This document shows, one piece after another, positions 16,799-25,292 of a stretch of 64,000 bases of DNA. The DNA is from Dehalococcoidia bacterium (GTDB lineage Bacteria; Chloroflexota; Dehalococcoidia; GIF9; AB-539-J10): NCBI GenBank assembly GCA_003562475.1, contig PWUU01000007.1, forward strand, positions 1 through 64,000, written 5' to 3'. A program made the translations under genes and the position numbers. Each line of letters begins with the position of its first letter. The stretch's first letter is position 1. A model generated the notes under the pieces. The model worked only from the letters and a program-made list of their open reading frames with translations. It did no database searches and had not been told where the DNA came from.

Positions 16799-16871
16799 TG
16801 GAGATAGGGGGACTCGAACCCCCAACCTCCGCGATGCGAACGCGGCGCTCTCCCAGCTGAGCTATATCCCC
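16799..16871 (-). tRNA. tRNA-Ala(CGC)
   Basis: Acceptor GGGGATA pairs with TATCTCC and contains the G3-U70 pair that identifies alanine tRNAs; anticodon loop TTCGCAT gives CGC. Confidence 0.95.
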
Positions 16872-16974
16872 AGCGTCGGCATTGTAGCAGGCTCTTGGAC
16901 GTACGGCAAGGCGTGCGATTTCTCGAGTATGGGGACTCTTCAAGACAATTGGTCAGCAGTCACTCACCAGACTT

Positions 16975-17589
16975 CTACGGGCCCCACTGCTCATACAGGA
17001 TGATCTCGCGTCTGCAGCGTGGGCACACCAAACTGATACTGTCTCCCCTGTCAAGAGGTCGCTCGGGATCGCGCGCCACAGGCGCCGCCAGACCAAGATC
17101 CTTGCTCAACAGCAACGCAAGGCCCATGGTTCCAAATGCCTTCGCGCCGAGCTTCCGTGCGACCCAACGCAGATGGTCGACTGTCGCGATTACCTCGCCA
17201 CACTCCTGGCAGATCAGCAGCTCCTTCTCCACATTGGAAACCGCAAGGCTGAGATCGTACGTACCTGTCTCATACTCATTGGTAAGTATGATCCCCTCCT
17301 CAGTGGTACAGTATCGATGACACTGGCCACAGAACACGCAGCGCCCATGATGTACGGTCATAGTTCGGACCCCATTCCCATCCTCAAGGACATCACAAAT
17401 GTCGATCGCCCGCGAAGGACAGACACGCGCGCACGCCCCACAACCGATGCACTCCTCATCCACAAACTTCGGTCTGCCGCGAAACGCCTCGGGGGCAATG
17501 ACGGGCTCGTAGGGATACCGCACCGTGTACGGTTTGCTGAAAAGAGACCGTATAGCCTCTCCGAGTTCACGAACCTTGGGTGTCCTCAT
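16975..17589 (-). CDS. Hydrogenase 4Fe-4S subunit, NuoI/HyfH-like, with C-terminal zinc-ribbon-like tail
   Basis: The last gene of the hydrogenase operon. It carries two [4Fe-4S] motifs, CIGCGACARVCPSRAI (from about residue 47) and CVFCGQCHRYCTTEEG (from about residue 84), as in NuoI and group 4 hydrogenase subunits that pass electrons to the small subunit. The C-terminal 90 residues are extra and hold two more Cys pairs, CQEC and CPRC, which may bind zinc or iron. It begins just before the NuoN-like gene ends, with a 3-base gap, and lies 100 bases before the tRNA cluster. Confidence 0.85.
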   Translation of the reverse strand: MRTPKVRELGEAIRSLFSKPYTVRYPYEPVIAPEAFRGRPKFVDEECIGCGACARVCPSRAIDICDVLEDGNGVRTMTVHHGRCVFCGQCHRYCTTEEGIILTNEYETGTYDLSLAVSNVEKELLICQECGEVIATVDHLRWVARKLGAKAFGTMGLALLLSKDLGLAAPVARDPERPLDRGDSISLVCPRCRREIILYEQWGP

Positions 17590-17592
17590 AAT

Positions 17593-19044
17593 CTAAGCTC
17601 CGATCAGAATGGCATTCGCTGCAGGCTCCAGCAGGTGTTGAATCACCCATGGAAACGCCAATCCAAGTGCCACACAGAACACCGCGAGCACCACCAACGG
17701 CGCAACCATGCTCACCGGCCCCTCTCGCACATTCTGAATAGTGTCCGGCAGCGCGCCGAAGAATACGCCAAGCTGATACTTGAGGAAATAGCCAATAGTA
17801 ATCACCGCGCCGATAGCGGCAACGACAGCAAAGCCAGTGTAGCCCGCATACACAGCAGCGACAATGATGAGCAGCTTGCTCCAGAAACCGCTGAACGGCG
17901 GACAACCGGTCACCGAAAAGAACCCTATGGCTGACGTGACGCTGGTGAACGGCATCCTGCTGTTCAGACCACCAAGAGCACCTATGTCCCTCGTTCCGGT
18001 CTGTCGTTCCACCGAGCCTGCGCCAAGGAAGAACAGCTCTTTGAACGCTGCGTGGTTCACGAGGTGGAAGAGTGCTCCAATCAGCGCAAGTGGCGTGCCC
18101 ACTGCGAGGCCCAGCAGCACATAGCCCATCTGGCTGATCGTACAGTATGCCAGCAAGCGTTTCATGTCGCTCTGTACAAGCGCAAGCAACGCACCCGCCA
18201 CAATCGATAGCGAGGCAATCAAGAGAATAATCGTGGCAAATACGCCGCCCGGAACAAATACGAGGTAGAGCAAGCGCATCAGCCCGTAGAGTCCAACAAC
18301 CTTGATGAAGATTCCGGACAACAGCGCAGATACAGGTGCAGGCGCCGTTGAGTGTGCGTCCGGTAACCATGCGTGGTACGGCACAAATGCTGCCTTGAGC
18401 GCAAACCCGGAGAGCAACAGAACTCCGGGCAGGCCCATCCCGGCGACTGAAGCCACATTCGCAGCAGCCATCTCGGCGAAAGACAGCGTGCCAACAAGTG
18501 CATAGGTAACACCGATGCCCGCGAGCAGCAGCAGCGTGCCCACAGTGCCGAGAATCTGATACTTGAAGGATGCCTCGAGGTACTCTCTACCCAGACCGTA
18601 CGCCACCAACGCATAGCACGCCAGCGCGGCAACTTCGATACCCACGTACATGTTGACGATGTCAGCGCCCAACACCACCATGTTCATGCCCGCAACCATC
18701 AAGGCAAACAGCACATAGTATCGAGGCCTGGCGGTATACGAACGCATGTAGGGTACGGAATACACGCACGCAAGGACACCACCCACCGCTATCACCAACA
18801 GCAACAGCACGCTGAGTGCATCGGCGGCGAGATGGATACCCAGAGGAGTGGGCCCACCCATGTTCCACGAGATGGAGGACCCGCCGAGCACAGGGCCGGC
18901 GACACTAACCGTAAGAACGAGCATCACGATCATCCCTGCATTGCAGAGTACATCGGAGGTTCGTTCCGAACCCCGGGAACTCACCGCAACGGCGAGTGCT
19001 GTCAGCAGGGGCACAACTACAAGCGCAGGAAGAACAGCACTCAT
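17593..19044 (-). CDS. Antiporter-like membrane subunit, NuoN/MrpD type
   Basis: A 483-residue membrane protein with about fourteen helices, one of two Mrp-type ion-pumping subunits in this operon. The proton_antipo_M core is visible: YVGIEVAALACYALVAYG with the conserved Glu, HAWLPDAHSTAPAPVSALLS in TM7-8, DMKRLLAYCTISQMGYVLLG with the conserved Lys, and GCPPFSGFWSK. It would move H+ or Na+ in step with electron transfer. Its ATG overlaps the stop of the NuoK-like gene (ATGA). Confidence 0.9.
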   Translation of the reverse strand: MSAVLPALVVVPLLTALAVAVSSRGSERTSDVLCNAGMIVMLVLTVSVAGPVLGGSSISWNMGGPTPLGIHLAADALSVLLLLVIAVGGVLACVYSVPYMRSYTARPRYYVLFALMVAGMNMVVLGADIVNMYVGIEVAALACYALVAYGLGREYLEASFKYQILGTVGTLLLLAGIGVTYALVGTLSFAEMAAANVASVAGMGLPGVLLLSGFALKAAFVPYHAWLPDAHSTAPAPVSALLSGIFIKVVGLYGLMRLLYLVFVPGGVFATIILLIASLSIVAGALLALVQSDMKRLLAYCTISQMGYVLLGLAVGTPLALIGALFHLVNHAAFKELFFLGAGSVERQTGTRDIGALGGLNSRMPFTSVTSAIGFFSVTGCPPFSGFWSKLLIIVAAVYAGYTGFAVVAAIGAVITIGYFLKYQLGVFFGALPDTIQNVREGPVSMVAPLVVLAVFCVALGLAFPWVIQHLLEPAANAILIGA

Positions 19045-19340
19045 CCCTTTAATCTCCTCATTTCACGGATATCAAGTGAACCGTACTTCTCGTGCAAGCG
19101 CACGGCAGTAACAATCAGCAGTACCACGACGGACGAACCACCAACCACCGCAATCAGACCCACCGACTGGGAGATGGCCACAACGGACGTGCCATCGCTG
19201 CCTGCGGCAACAACAAGACCAGCCACTCCCAGGACCATCAGGATCACTCCGAGCGCCATTTTCAGCACATTGACCTTCACAAGGATGCCGTAAAGGCCTA
19301 TCACGATGAGCAGTAGAGAGAGGTAAACCAGAGAGCTCAC
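19041..19340 (-). CDS. NuoK/MrpC-like membrane subunit
   Basis: A 99-residue protein with three membrane helices, the size and shape of NuoK, MrpC and the HyfE N-terminal part. Known relatives sit between antiporter-like subunits and help form the ion path. Starts ATG 19340 overlapping the upstream stop and overlaps the downstream start (ATGA both ends), so its translation is coupled to both neighbours. Confidence 0.8.
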   Translation of the reverse strand: MSSLVYLSLLLIVIGLYGILVKVNVLKMALGVILMVLGVAGLVVAAGSDGTSVVAISQSVGLIAVVGGSSVVVLLIVTAVRLHEKYGSLDIREMRRLKG

Positions 19341-19801
19341 TCATCCCTCCTTCCCGTCTTACGGAGCATCGCCCACACAGCAGCAGCGGCAGTAAGAATC
19401 ACAATGACCTCCCGTAGAAGCCCCATATGGCCGCTCACATATGTCTCTTCAACTCCCAGCGGAGTTAGTCCAATCAACACGGGCGCCACGAGGAAGGCAA
19501 CGATGGCGAACGCCACCAGTGCCCCGATCGCAAGTCCACCGGCACGGCCGGACAGCACCGAGGGAAGAGAGTCATATTCGCCGGTTCGGCGGAACCCCCA
19601 CTTGAATGCCATCATGAGCACGGCACCAGCCACAAATACACCAACGCCCACCTCGGCCGCACCTATGACGAGCATCCCAATCGCGAAAAACCCTAGAGCT
19701 GCGCCCAGGGCAATTATCGACGCTCTGGCCTGTCGCAACTCAAGCGCTGCAAGTCCCGCAACTGCCGTTAGTACTAATGGAATCAATGCTGGGCTGTCCA
19801 T
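19337..19801 (-). CDS. NuoJ/MbhD-like membrane subunit
   Basis: A 154-residue protein with about five helices, rich in Ala, Gly and Val, in the place where group 4 hydrogenase and Mrp operons encode NuoJ or MbhD/MbhE/MrpB-like proteins. The first part (ALELRQARASIIALG) resembles the DUF4040/MbhD motif. The second part may be a fused MrpB-like segment. It is 12 bases downstream of the NuoL-like gene. The exact family is uncertain. Confidence 0.65.
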   Translation of the reverse strand: MDSPALIPLVLTAVAGLAALELRQARASIIALGAALGFFAIGMLVIGAAEVGVGVFVAGAVLMMAFKWGFRRTGEYDSLPSVLSGRAGGLAIGALVAFAIVAFLVAPVLIGLTPLGVEETYVSGHMGLLREVIVILTAAAAVWAMLRKTGRRDE

Positions 19802-19813
19802 ACTGTTTACGTC

Positions 19814-21712
19814 CTACAAGGCGAGCAAGGCGATGATCAACACCACGACCACTGCCAGAACCACCCAAGCCACGTAAGTCGAGAGCCTCCCCGTGTGGAG
19901 CGAACTGAGTGCTCTTCCGACAGGAGGCGCCAGTGTTGCCAGCCTCTGGATATCGAATCGGCCCTTCTCCCCCCAGTTATATAGGGTCATCAGGCCCGGA
20001 TACTGCCGAATGCTGTCGTAGAACTGCGTGCCCAGCACTCGTGTATCAACAGTACCCCTCATACGGCCATATGGAGTGCTAAGGGACTCACCAGATCCTT
20101 CTCCAGAAGTCTCGCCACCAAGATATGCCGTTACCTTCCTAATACTTCGAGGCCTGGACAAGAGATAGATGGCGTATCCAATGAGCAGCGCAAGTACAAG
20201 AAGGAGCGAACCTGCCGTAGGACTCCAGAGGCCAGCAAGGGAGATGGCTTCCGGGAACCCGGGGAACTGCATGCCCACAGCAGGTCCAATGAAGTGAACG
20301 AGCGGTATCTGCGCGGCAACGCCGAACAGGACGCATAGAGTTGCAAGCACGGCAGGCCCAAACCTCATAGAGGCGCCAACTTCACTCACACGCGACAATC
20401 CACGCGGAGTTTCACCCAGGAACACTGCGTGGGCGAATTTCACAAACGAAGCCACAGACAATGCACTGCCAAACATCGCCGCAAGGAGGAACACCCAGTA
20501 GCGTCCAATCCCAGCCTCCACGATCCCCTGGTAGACCATCCACTTGGACACGAATCCATTCAAAGGAGGTATGCCGGATATGGCCAATGCAGCTATGGCA
20601 AAGGTCACGAACGTAAAGGGCATCACACGAGCGAGACCTCCCAACTTTGCTGAATCGGTGGTCCCTGTGCGCTTCTCCACAGCGCCTGTCGTCAGAAACA
20701 GACAACTCTTATAGATCGCATTATTGAGCATGTGGAACAAACCACCAGCGATACCAATGGGAGTGCCAGTGCCGATGCCGAGGATCATGTAGCCGACCTG
20801 TGACACCGCATGAAACGAGAGCAGCTTACGCAAATCGTGCTGAATCATGGCCATCACCACACCCGCCACAAGCGTAACCACGCCGATTATCATCAAGAGG
20901 ATGTTGAGCGAAAGCGGCACAGCGAACACGTCCAGCACCATTCGCGCGAGGAGATAGATGCCCAGGAGCTTGTCAATCGATGCGGGCAGCAACGCCATAG
21001 CCGAAGATGGCGCCACCTCGGCCATATCGGGAATCCAGCTATGCACAGGCATCGCACCAGCTTTGGACAAAGCTCCCACCAGCACAAGTACAAACGCAGC
21101 CACAGAGAGCGCCGAGGTAGCAGGCAACCCCACCCCACCCATCGTGAGCGTGCCGGTCTGGAGGAAGATCAGGCCAACACCCAGAATGAGCGCCAGGTCA
21201 GCGCCGCCAAGTATCAGCAAGCTCTTACTGGCTGAGCGCAGGACCCCGGCAGGGGCAGCATCTGGAGCGCCGATCGTAGTCAGCAGGAAGAGAGTCACGA
21301 GGATGAAGCCCCAGAACCCGACGAACAGGAGCCAGTTGTTCGCCAGCAAGGCACCGTTCGCAGCACCAATGCTCAACAGCAGGTAAGGATGGTACTCGCG
21401 CAAGCGCGGCCTGCCCTTCATGTAGCCCAGAGAAAACACCGTGACGAGCAGTCCGAACAGAGATACGAACATCACCATGAACCGGTTCAGTACGTCCATG
21501 CGAAGGTCCACAAGGTAGCCTTCGGTGAAACCAAGCGGCACCGCACGAAAAGAGTGCTCGGGTCCGAGGAGCACCAGGATGCTGAGTATGAAGACAGCCG
21601 ATGCCACAATCGTCCCGGCGACCTGGCGAAACCTCTCAGCCCTCGCAGGAATCGCAAAACCGATTGCGCCAGCAACCAGCGGCAGGAACACAACCCACGG
21701 AAGCATGGTCAT
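19814..21712 (-). CDS. Antiporter-like membrane subunit, NuoL/HyfB type
   Basis: The second, longer ion-pumping subunit: 632 residues, with the antiporter core (LLFVGFWGFILVTLFLLTTI; MPVHSWIPDMAEVAPSSAMA; DLRKLLSFHAVSQVGYMILG; GIPPLNGFVSKWM) and a long C-terminal part ending in a last helix (AWVVLAVVVVLIIALLAL). That is the NuoL/HyfB layout. ATG 21712 overlaps the stop of the large-subunit gene (ATGA); a longer frame from 21745 is not used. Conserved Lys and His residues in TM7-8 are visible. Confidence 0.9.
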   Translation of the reverse strand: MTMLPWVVFLPLVAGAIGFAIPARAERFRQVAGTIVASAVFILSILVLLGPEHSFRAVPLGFTEGYLVDLRMDVLNRFMVMFVSLFGLLVTVFSLGYMKGRPRLREYHPYLLLSIGAANGALLANNWLLFVGFWGFILVTLFLLTTIGAPDAAPAGVLRSASKSLLILGGADLALILGVGLIFLQTGTLTMGGVGLPATSALSVAAFVLVLVGALSKAGAMPVHSWIPDMAEVAPSSAMALLPASIDKLLGIYLLARMVLDVFAVPLSLNILLMIIGVVTLVAGVVMAMIQHDLRKLLSFHAVSQVGYMILGIGTGTPIGIAGGLFHMLNNAIYKSCLFLTTGAVEKRTGTTDSAKLGGLARVMPFTFVTFAIAALAISGIPPLNGFVSKWMVYQGIVEAGIGRYWVFLLAAMFGSALSVASFVKFAHAVFLGETPRGLSRVSEVGASMRFGPAVLATLCVLFGVAAQIPLVHFIGPAVGMQFPGFPEAISLAGLWSPTAGSLLLVLALLIGYAIYLLSRPRSIRKVTAYLGGETSGEGSGESLSTPYGRMRGTVDTRVLGTQFYDSIRQYPGLMTLYNWGEKGRFDIQRLATLAPPVGRALSSLHTGRLSTYVAWVVLAVVVVLIIALLAL

Positions 21713-22914
21713 AGGTCCAGCAGCCTCCTGGAACGGTGCGTGCAACCCGAATCAAGTTCCCTGGTGCGTGCCCACGACAACTCGAGCAGTTGCCGCTCAT
21801 CGAGTGTCCGGACCGATGCCCCCTCCTCGAGACGAACCACCCGGTTGGTGCAGCAATAGCAGGGGTCGATCGACGCAAGAATGATCATTATGTCGGCCAC
21901 CCGCTCTCCCATGAAACGTGAGCGGAATGATGGCAAATTGGCGTACGTGGGCGCCCTGACCTTCAGTCTATAAGGACAGTTGGTGCCGTCCGAGCGCACA
22001 TAATGGAAGCATTCGCCACGAGGCGCCTCTTCGACGCCAATACCCTCACCCGGGGGAACCTCCAGTATCTCCGTGAGAATCGGGCCTTCAGGCATCTGAT
22101 CGACACACTGCCGAATGATCTTGACCGACTCAAGAGTCTCCAGAAGTCTCACAACAGCCATGGACATCACGTCTCCGTCCGACTGGGTGATAACCTTCCA
22201 GTCGACGTTACCATAGGCAGCGTACGGAAAGTCACGCCGGACATCGATGTCCACACCAGCGCTCCTGGCCACCGGGCCAACAGTACACCGGCTCATCGCA
22301 TCCTCACGGCTCATCTTGCCTACACCACGCAACCTGGCGAGTATTACCGGGTCATCCATCACCGCACCGATGAACATGTTCACCTTCGGCTCCAACTCGT
22401 TCATCGCCGTGACTATTCCCTTGTACTCGGACGGCTTGATGTCCTGACGCACACCACCCGGCTTCAGCATCGCGTACGACTGCCGATTGCCCGAGATACG
22501 CTCGAACAGATCGCATACCAGTTCGCGATATCGCCACGCCCACATCCACACAGTGTGATAGCCAATGTAATGACCGGCAAGGCCAAGCCATAACAGGTGA
22601 CTGTGAATCCGCTCGAGCTCCGCAACGATGCTGCGTATGTACTTCGCCCTCTCCGGAATCTCGATCCCGACGAGATCTTCAACCGCGTTGCAGAATGCAA
22701 TGGGATGCGATGTCGAACAGATACCGCAGATGCGCTCGACCAGGAACACCACCTGGTCATACGTCTTGCTCTCGGCTATCTTCTCCACGCCGCGGTGCAT
22801 GTAGCTGGTGCGCCAATCGATATCGACGACGCGTTCGCCTTCAACCACCACTCGAAAGAGTTCAGGCTCTTCGATGAGAGGATGGTAGGGGCCGACCGGA
22901 ATTGTTGTTCTCAT
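21709..22914 (-). CDS. Group 4 [NiFe] hydrogenase large subunit (NuoD/HycE/EchE type)
   Basis: The catalytic subunit. Both pairs of nickel-binding cysteines are present: RICGICSTSHP near residue 62 and DPCYCCTNR near residue 355, the CxxC forms of true hydrogenases that NuoD lacks. YHPLIEEPELFRVVVEGERV and GPYHP at the start are typical of the NuoD/HycE family. The 401-residue size fits group 4 enzymes with a separate NuoC-like subunit. A tail of about 40 residues follows the second motif. It should reduce protons or oxidise H2. No hyp maturation genes are in the window. ATG overlaps the upstream stop (ATGA). Confidence 0.93.
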   Translation of the reverse strand: MRTTIPVGPYHPLIEEPELFRVVVEGERVVDIDWRTSYMHRGVEKIAESKTYDQVVFLVERICGICSTSHPIAFCNAVEDLVGIEIPERAKYIRSIVAELERIHSHLLWLGLAGHYIGYHTVWMWAWRYRELVCDLFERISGNRQSYAMLKPGGVRQDIKPSEYKGIVTAMNELEPKVNMFIGAVMDDPVILARLRGVGKMSREDAMSRCTVGPVARSAGVDIDVRRDFPYAAYGNVDWKVITQSDGDVMSMAVVRLLETLESVKIIRQCVDQMPEGPILTEILEVPPGEGIGVEEAPRGECFHYVRSDGTNCPYRLKVRAPTYANLPSFRSRFMGERVADIMIILASIDPCYCCTNRVVRLEEGASVRTLDERQLLELSWARTRELDSGCTHRSRRLLDL

Positions 22915-23420
22915 TTCGTCCCCTTGCGCAATATATGTTCCCGTATCTGTGCCAGTTCCTCTTCGGTACGATACGGATACTTTCCACGATGCTCTTTCCT
23001 GTAAGGATATACTCCTTCGGGCCAGTCATCTCCAAGCAGGAACCTGACTGGATTGGGATGACCGACGAACTCTACTCCAAACAGATCCATTATCTCCCGC
23101 TCAAAGTACTCGGCGCCATCGATCAGCGGCGTGATGGAGTCAACATGCGGATCGGGCATACTTACCACCGTCCTCACCGTCACGATCTTTCCCAACCGGC
23201 CGAAGGAGAAGTGATACAGCAACTCCATACCGGCCCGTGTCTCGAGGGCGGTGATGACAATCAGCCTTGCACCAAGATTGCTGAACAGAAAACCAGCGAC
23301 ATCCTTAACGATGCCCGACTTTACGCTGACATATACTCGCGCATCCGAGCGCTCTTCTATTTCGCCGATGCCTTCGGCAAATCTCACTTGGAGAGTCTTT
23401 ACGGGATCCACGTTGTTCAC
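22911..23420 (-). CDS. Hydrogenase NuoC-like (30 kDa) subunit
   Basis: A 169-residue protein with the 30-kDa family pattern ALETRAGMELLYHFSFGR, then EREIMDLFGVEFVGHPN and FLLGDDWPEGVYPYRK. In complex I and group 4 hydrogenases it binds the large and small subunits near the quinone or NiFe cavity. The start is GTG 23420 with TAGGAG before it. The stop overlaps the next start. Confidence 0.88.
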   Translation of the reverse strand: MNNVDPVKTLQVRFAEGIGEIEERSDARVYVSVKSGIVKDVAGFLFSNLGARLIVITALETRAGMELLYHFSFGRLGKIVTVRTVVSMPDPHVDSITPLIDGAEYFEREIMDLFGVEFVGHPNPVRFLLGDDWPEGVYPYRKEHRGKYPYRTEEELAQIREHILRKGTK

Positions 23421-23427
23421 CTATCTC

Positions 23428-23865
23428 CTAGATCTTGGCAAGTGCCTTGACGACGCCGTCGATCATGGCTTCAGGCTTCGGGGGACAGCCCGGCACATAA
23501 ACATCCACAGGGATAACTTTGTCCAGCGGCCCAATGACGTGATAGCTGCCCTGGAAGATTCCGGTGCTGCATCCACACGCTCCAAGCGCCACCACTACGC
23601 ACGGCTTCGCTATCTGTTCGTAAACGTGCATCACACGCGGAAGAGTTTGGACGGTGATTACCCCGGTCACCATCAGCACATCCGCATGGCGCGGAGATCC
23701 AATAAGGGTGATACCGAAGCGCTCGACGTCGTATTTTGGGGTGAGTATATCAAGCAACTCGATGTCACAGTTGTTGCATGAACCTGTGTTCAGATGGAAC
23801 GCCCAAGGAGATTTCTTGAGGCCCCACCTGGCCAGTTTGCCCAATTGCTTTCCGTCTATTTCCAT
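23428..23865 (-). CDS. Group 4 [NiFe] hydrogenase small subunit (NuoB/HycG type)
   Basis: A 145-residue subunit that holds the proximal [4Fe-4S] cluster next to the NiFe site. Ligand motifs are SCNNCDIELLD near residue 30, GACGCSTGIF and VPGCPPKPEAMIDG, the NuoB/HycG/EchC pattern. It lies 7 bases before the NuoC-like gene and 14 bases after the NuoH-like gene. Confidence 0.92.
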   Translation of the reverse strand: MEIDGKQLGKLARWGLKKSPWAFHLNTGSCNNCDIELLDILTPKYDVERFGITLIGSPRHADVLMVTGVITVQTLPRVMHVYEQIAKPCVVVALGACGCSTGIFQGSYHVIGPLDKVIPVDVYVPGCPPKPEAMIDGVVKALAKI

Positions 23866-23879
23866 TGTCTTGCGTCTCT

Positions 23880-24812
23880 TTACAACCCGAACACTGCAAG
23901 CAGCATCCCGACCAGGGAGAGGATAAGCACCGGTCCCCAGAAGAACCTCAGGGCCTGGTCGATGCGCAGGCGCGGGTTCGTATTCTTAATCAGAATGAGC
24001 ACAACGAGAATGGCAACAAACCAGAGTATCGCCCATGGAGTCCATGCAGATGTCAAGAACAGTGTAACCAGCAGAATTGGCAACACGCAGTAGAGCATGG
24101 CCTTAGTCAGCTTGAACGCTGCAAATGGGGGGCCGGAGTACTCGGTATAGGGTCCTGCGATCAGCTCGCACTCGGCTTCAGGAATATCGAATGGCCCAAC
24201 TCCCAGTTTCGCCGGCACGTAAATCAACGCCACAACGAAGGCGATCACAGTCGAGAGTCCCTGGGTGAGCATCGGGCCACCCGCCTGCTGATAGGCGACC
24301 ATTCCGCCAAGAGAAAGGATGCCGCCGTTCTTCACTACGAGGGTCAGTACCGCAATCAGGAATGACGCTTCGTAGGCGAGCATCAGCTTCATCTCGCGAC
24401 TTGCACCGATACCCGCAAACGGATTGCGTGACGCAGAACCTCCTACAATGAGAACCACTGCCGGAATGTAGAGGAGGTAGATCACCACAATCAGGTCGCC
24501 CACGAAGCCGCTCTGGGGATGGATACTGGCCATCCAGATGATAGTCGAAACCACTACCACCGCAGCGAGCCCTATGAACGGTGCGCTGAGAAAGGTAAAG
24601 CGGGGGCTTCCCTCAACGACCGTGGTCTCCTTACTCATGAGCTTCACCACATCCGCGAACGGCTGGTACCACGGAGGTCCCATGCGCCACTGCAGGCGCG
24701 CGCTCACCTTGCGATCGATCCAGGTCGCAACAAGCCCTATCAGGACCGTGAATACAAATCCGGGAAAGATCAGGACGAAGCCAATGTACGTCAGTACATC
24801 CATAAGCGACAC
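23880..24812 (-). CDS. NuoH/HyfC-like membrane subunit
   Basis: A 310-residue protein with eight or so helices that anchors the hydrogenase module to the membrane arm. Family motifs: WIDRKVSARLQWRMGPPWYQ after the first helix, GVGPFDIPEAECELIAGPYTEYSG in two parts around residues 210-235, and FLTSAWTPWA. Relatives form the link between the electron-transfer and the ion-pumping parts. GTG 24812 has GGAG before it. Confidence 0.92.
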   Translation of the reverse strand: MSLMDVLTYIGFVLIFPGFVFTVLIGLVATWIDRKVSARLQWRMGPPWYQPFADVVKLMSKETTVVEGSPRFTFLSAPFIGLAAVVVVSTIIWMASIHPQSGFVGDLIVVIYLLYIPAVVLIVGGSASRNPFAGIGASREMKLMLAYEASFLIAVLTLVVKNGGILSLGGMVAYQQAGGPMLTQGLSTVIAFVVALIYVPAKLGVGPFDIPEAECELIAGPYTEYSGPPFAAFKLTKAMLYCVLPILLVTLFLTSAWTPWAILWFVAILVVLILIKNTNPRLRIDQALRFFWGPVLILSLVGMLLAVFGL

Positions 24813-25292
24813 TTATACTCTCCTGAAGAACGGATGACGGCCCGTGATGCTTGCGCCTATCATCAGGCTCTTCTCGCCAATCTCATCGGCTTCCTCGAAG
24901 GTAAGCGCGCCCGACGGGCATGACATCACACATGCGGGCAGCATTCCCTCCGCAACTCTTGCCGCACAAAGATCACATTTGCATATGATATATGACTTAA
25001 TATCGGGCTCGATCACTCCGAACGGACACGCCACAATACATGAGCCACAGCCGCTGCAGAGCATATTCATGCGTTTGATTGCGCCCGAGTCCAGCTTCCT
25101 GATCGCATCCTGAGGACACGACGCCAGACACTGCGCCTCCTCGCAGTGACGGCAGATGAACGGCAAGCGCACATCCTCACGAAGCTCACCATAGCCGATG
25201 GTCGGTCTCTGGTCGCTGTGCGAGTAGTGGCAGGCAGCCGAACACGTGCGGCACGCGATGCAACGGTCGATGTTGACGAAGACCTTCTTCAT
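24813..25292 (-). CDS. Four-cluster ferredoxin-like electron-transfer subunit (HycB/HydN type)
   Basis: A 159-residue iron-sulfur protein with sixteen cysteines in four [4Fe-4S] sets: CIACRTCSAACHYSH, CRHCEEAQCLASCP, CSGCGSCIVACPFG, and CKCDLC with CVMSCPSGAL. HycB, FdhB and HydN proteins have this plan and link a molybdopterin enzyme to a hydrogenase. The ATG at 25292 overlaps the stop of the molybdopterin-like gene (ATGA), so it is probably its direct partner. The longer upstream frame lies inside the neighbour and is not used. Confidence 0.9.
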   Translation of the reverse strand: MKKVFVNIDRCIACRTCSAACHYSHSDQRPTIGYGELREDVRLPFICRHCEEAQCLASCPQDAIRKLDSGAIKRMNMLCSGCGSCIVACPFGVIEPDIKSYIICKCDLCAARVAEGMLPACVMSCPSGALTFEEADEIGEKSLMIGASITGRHPFFRRV

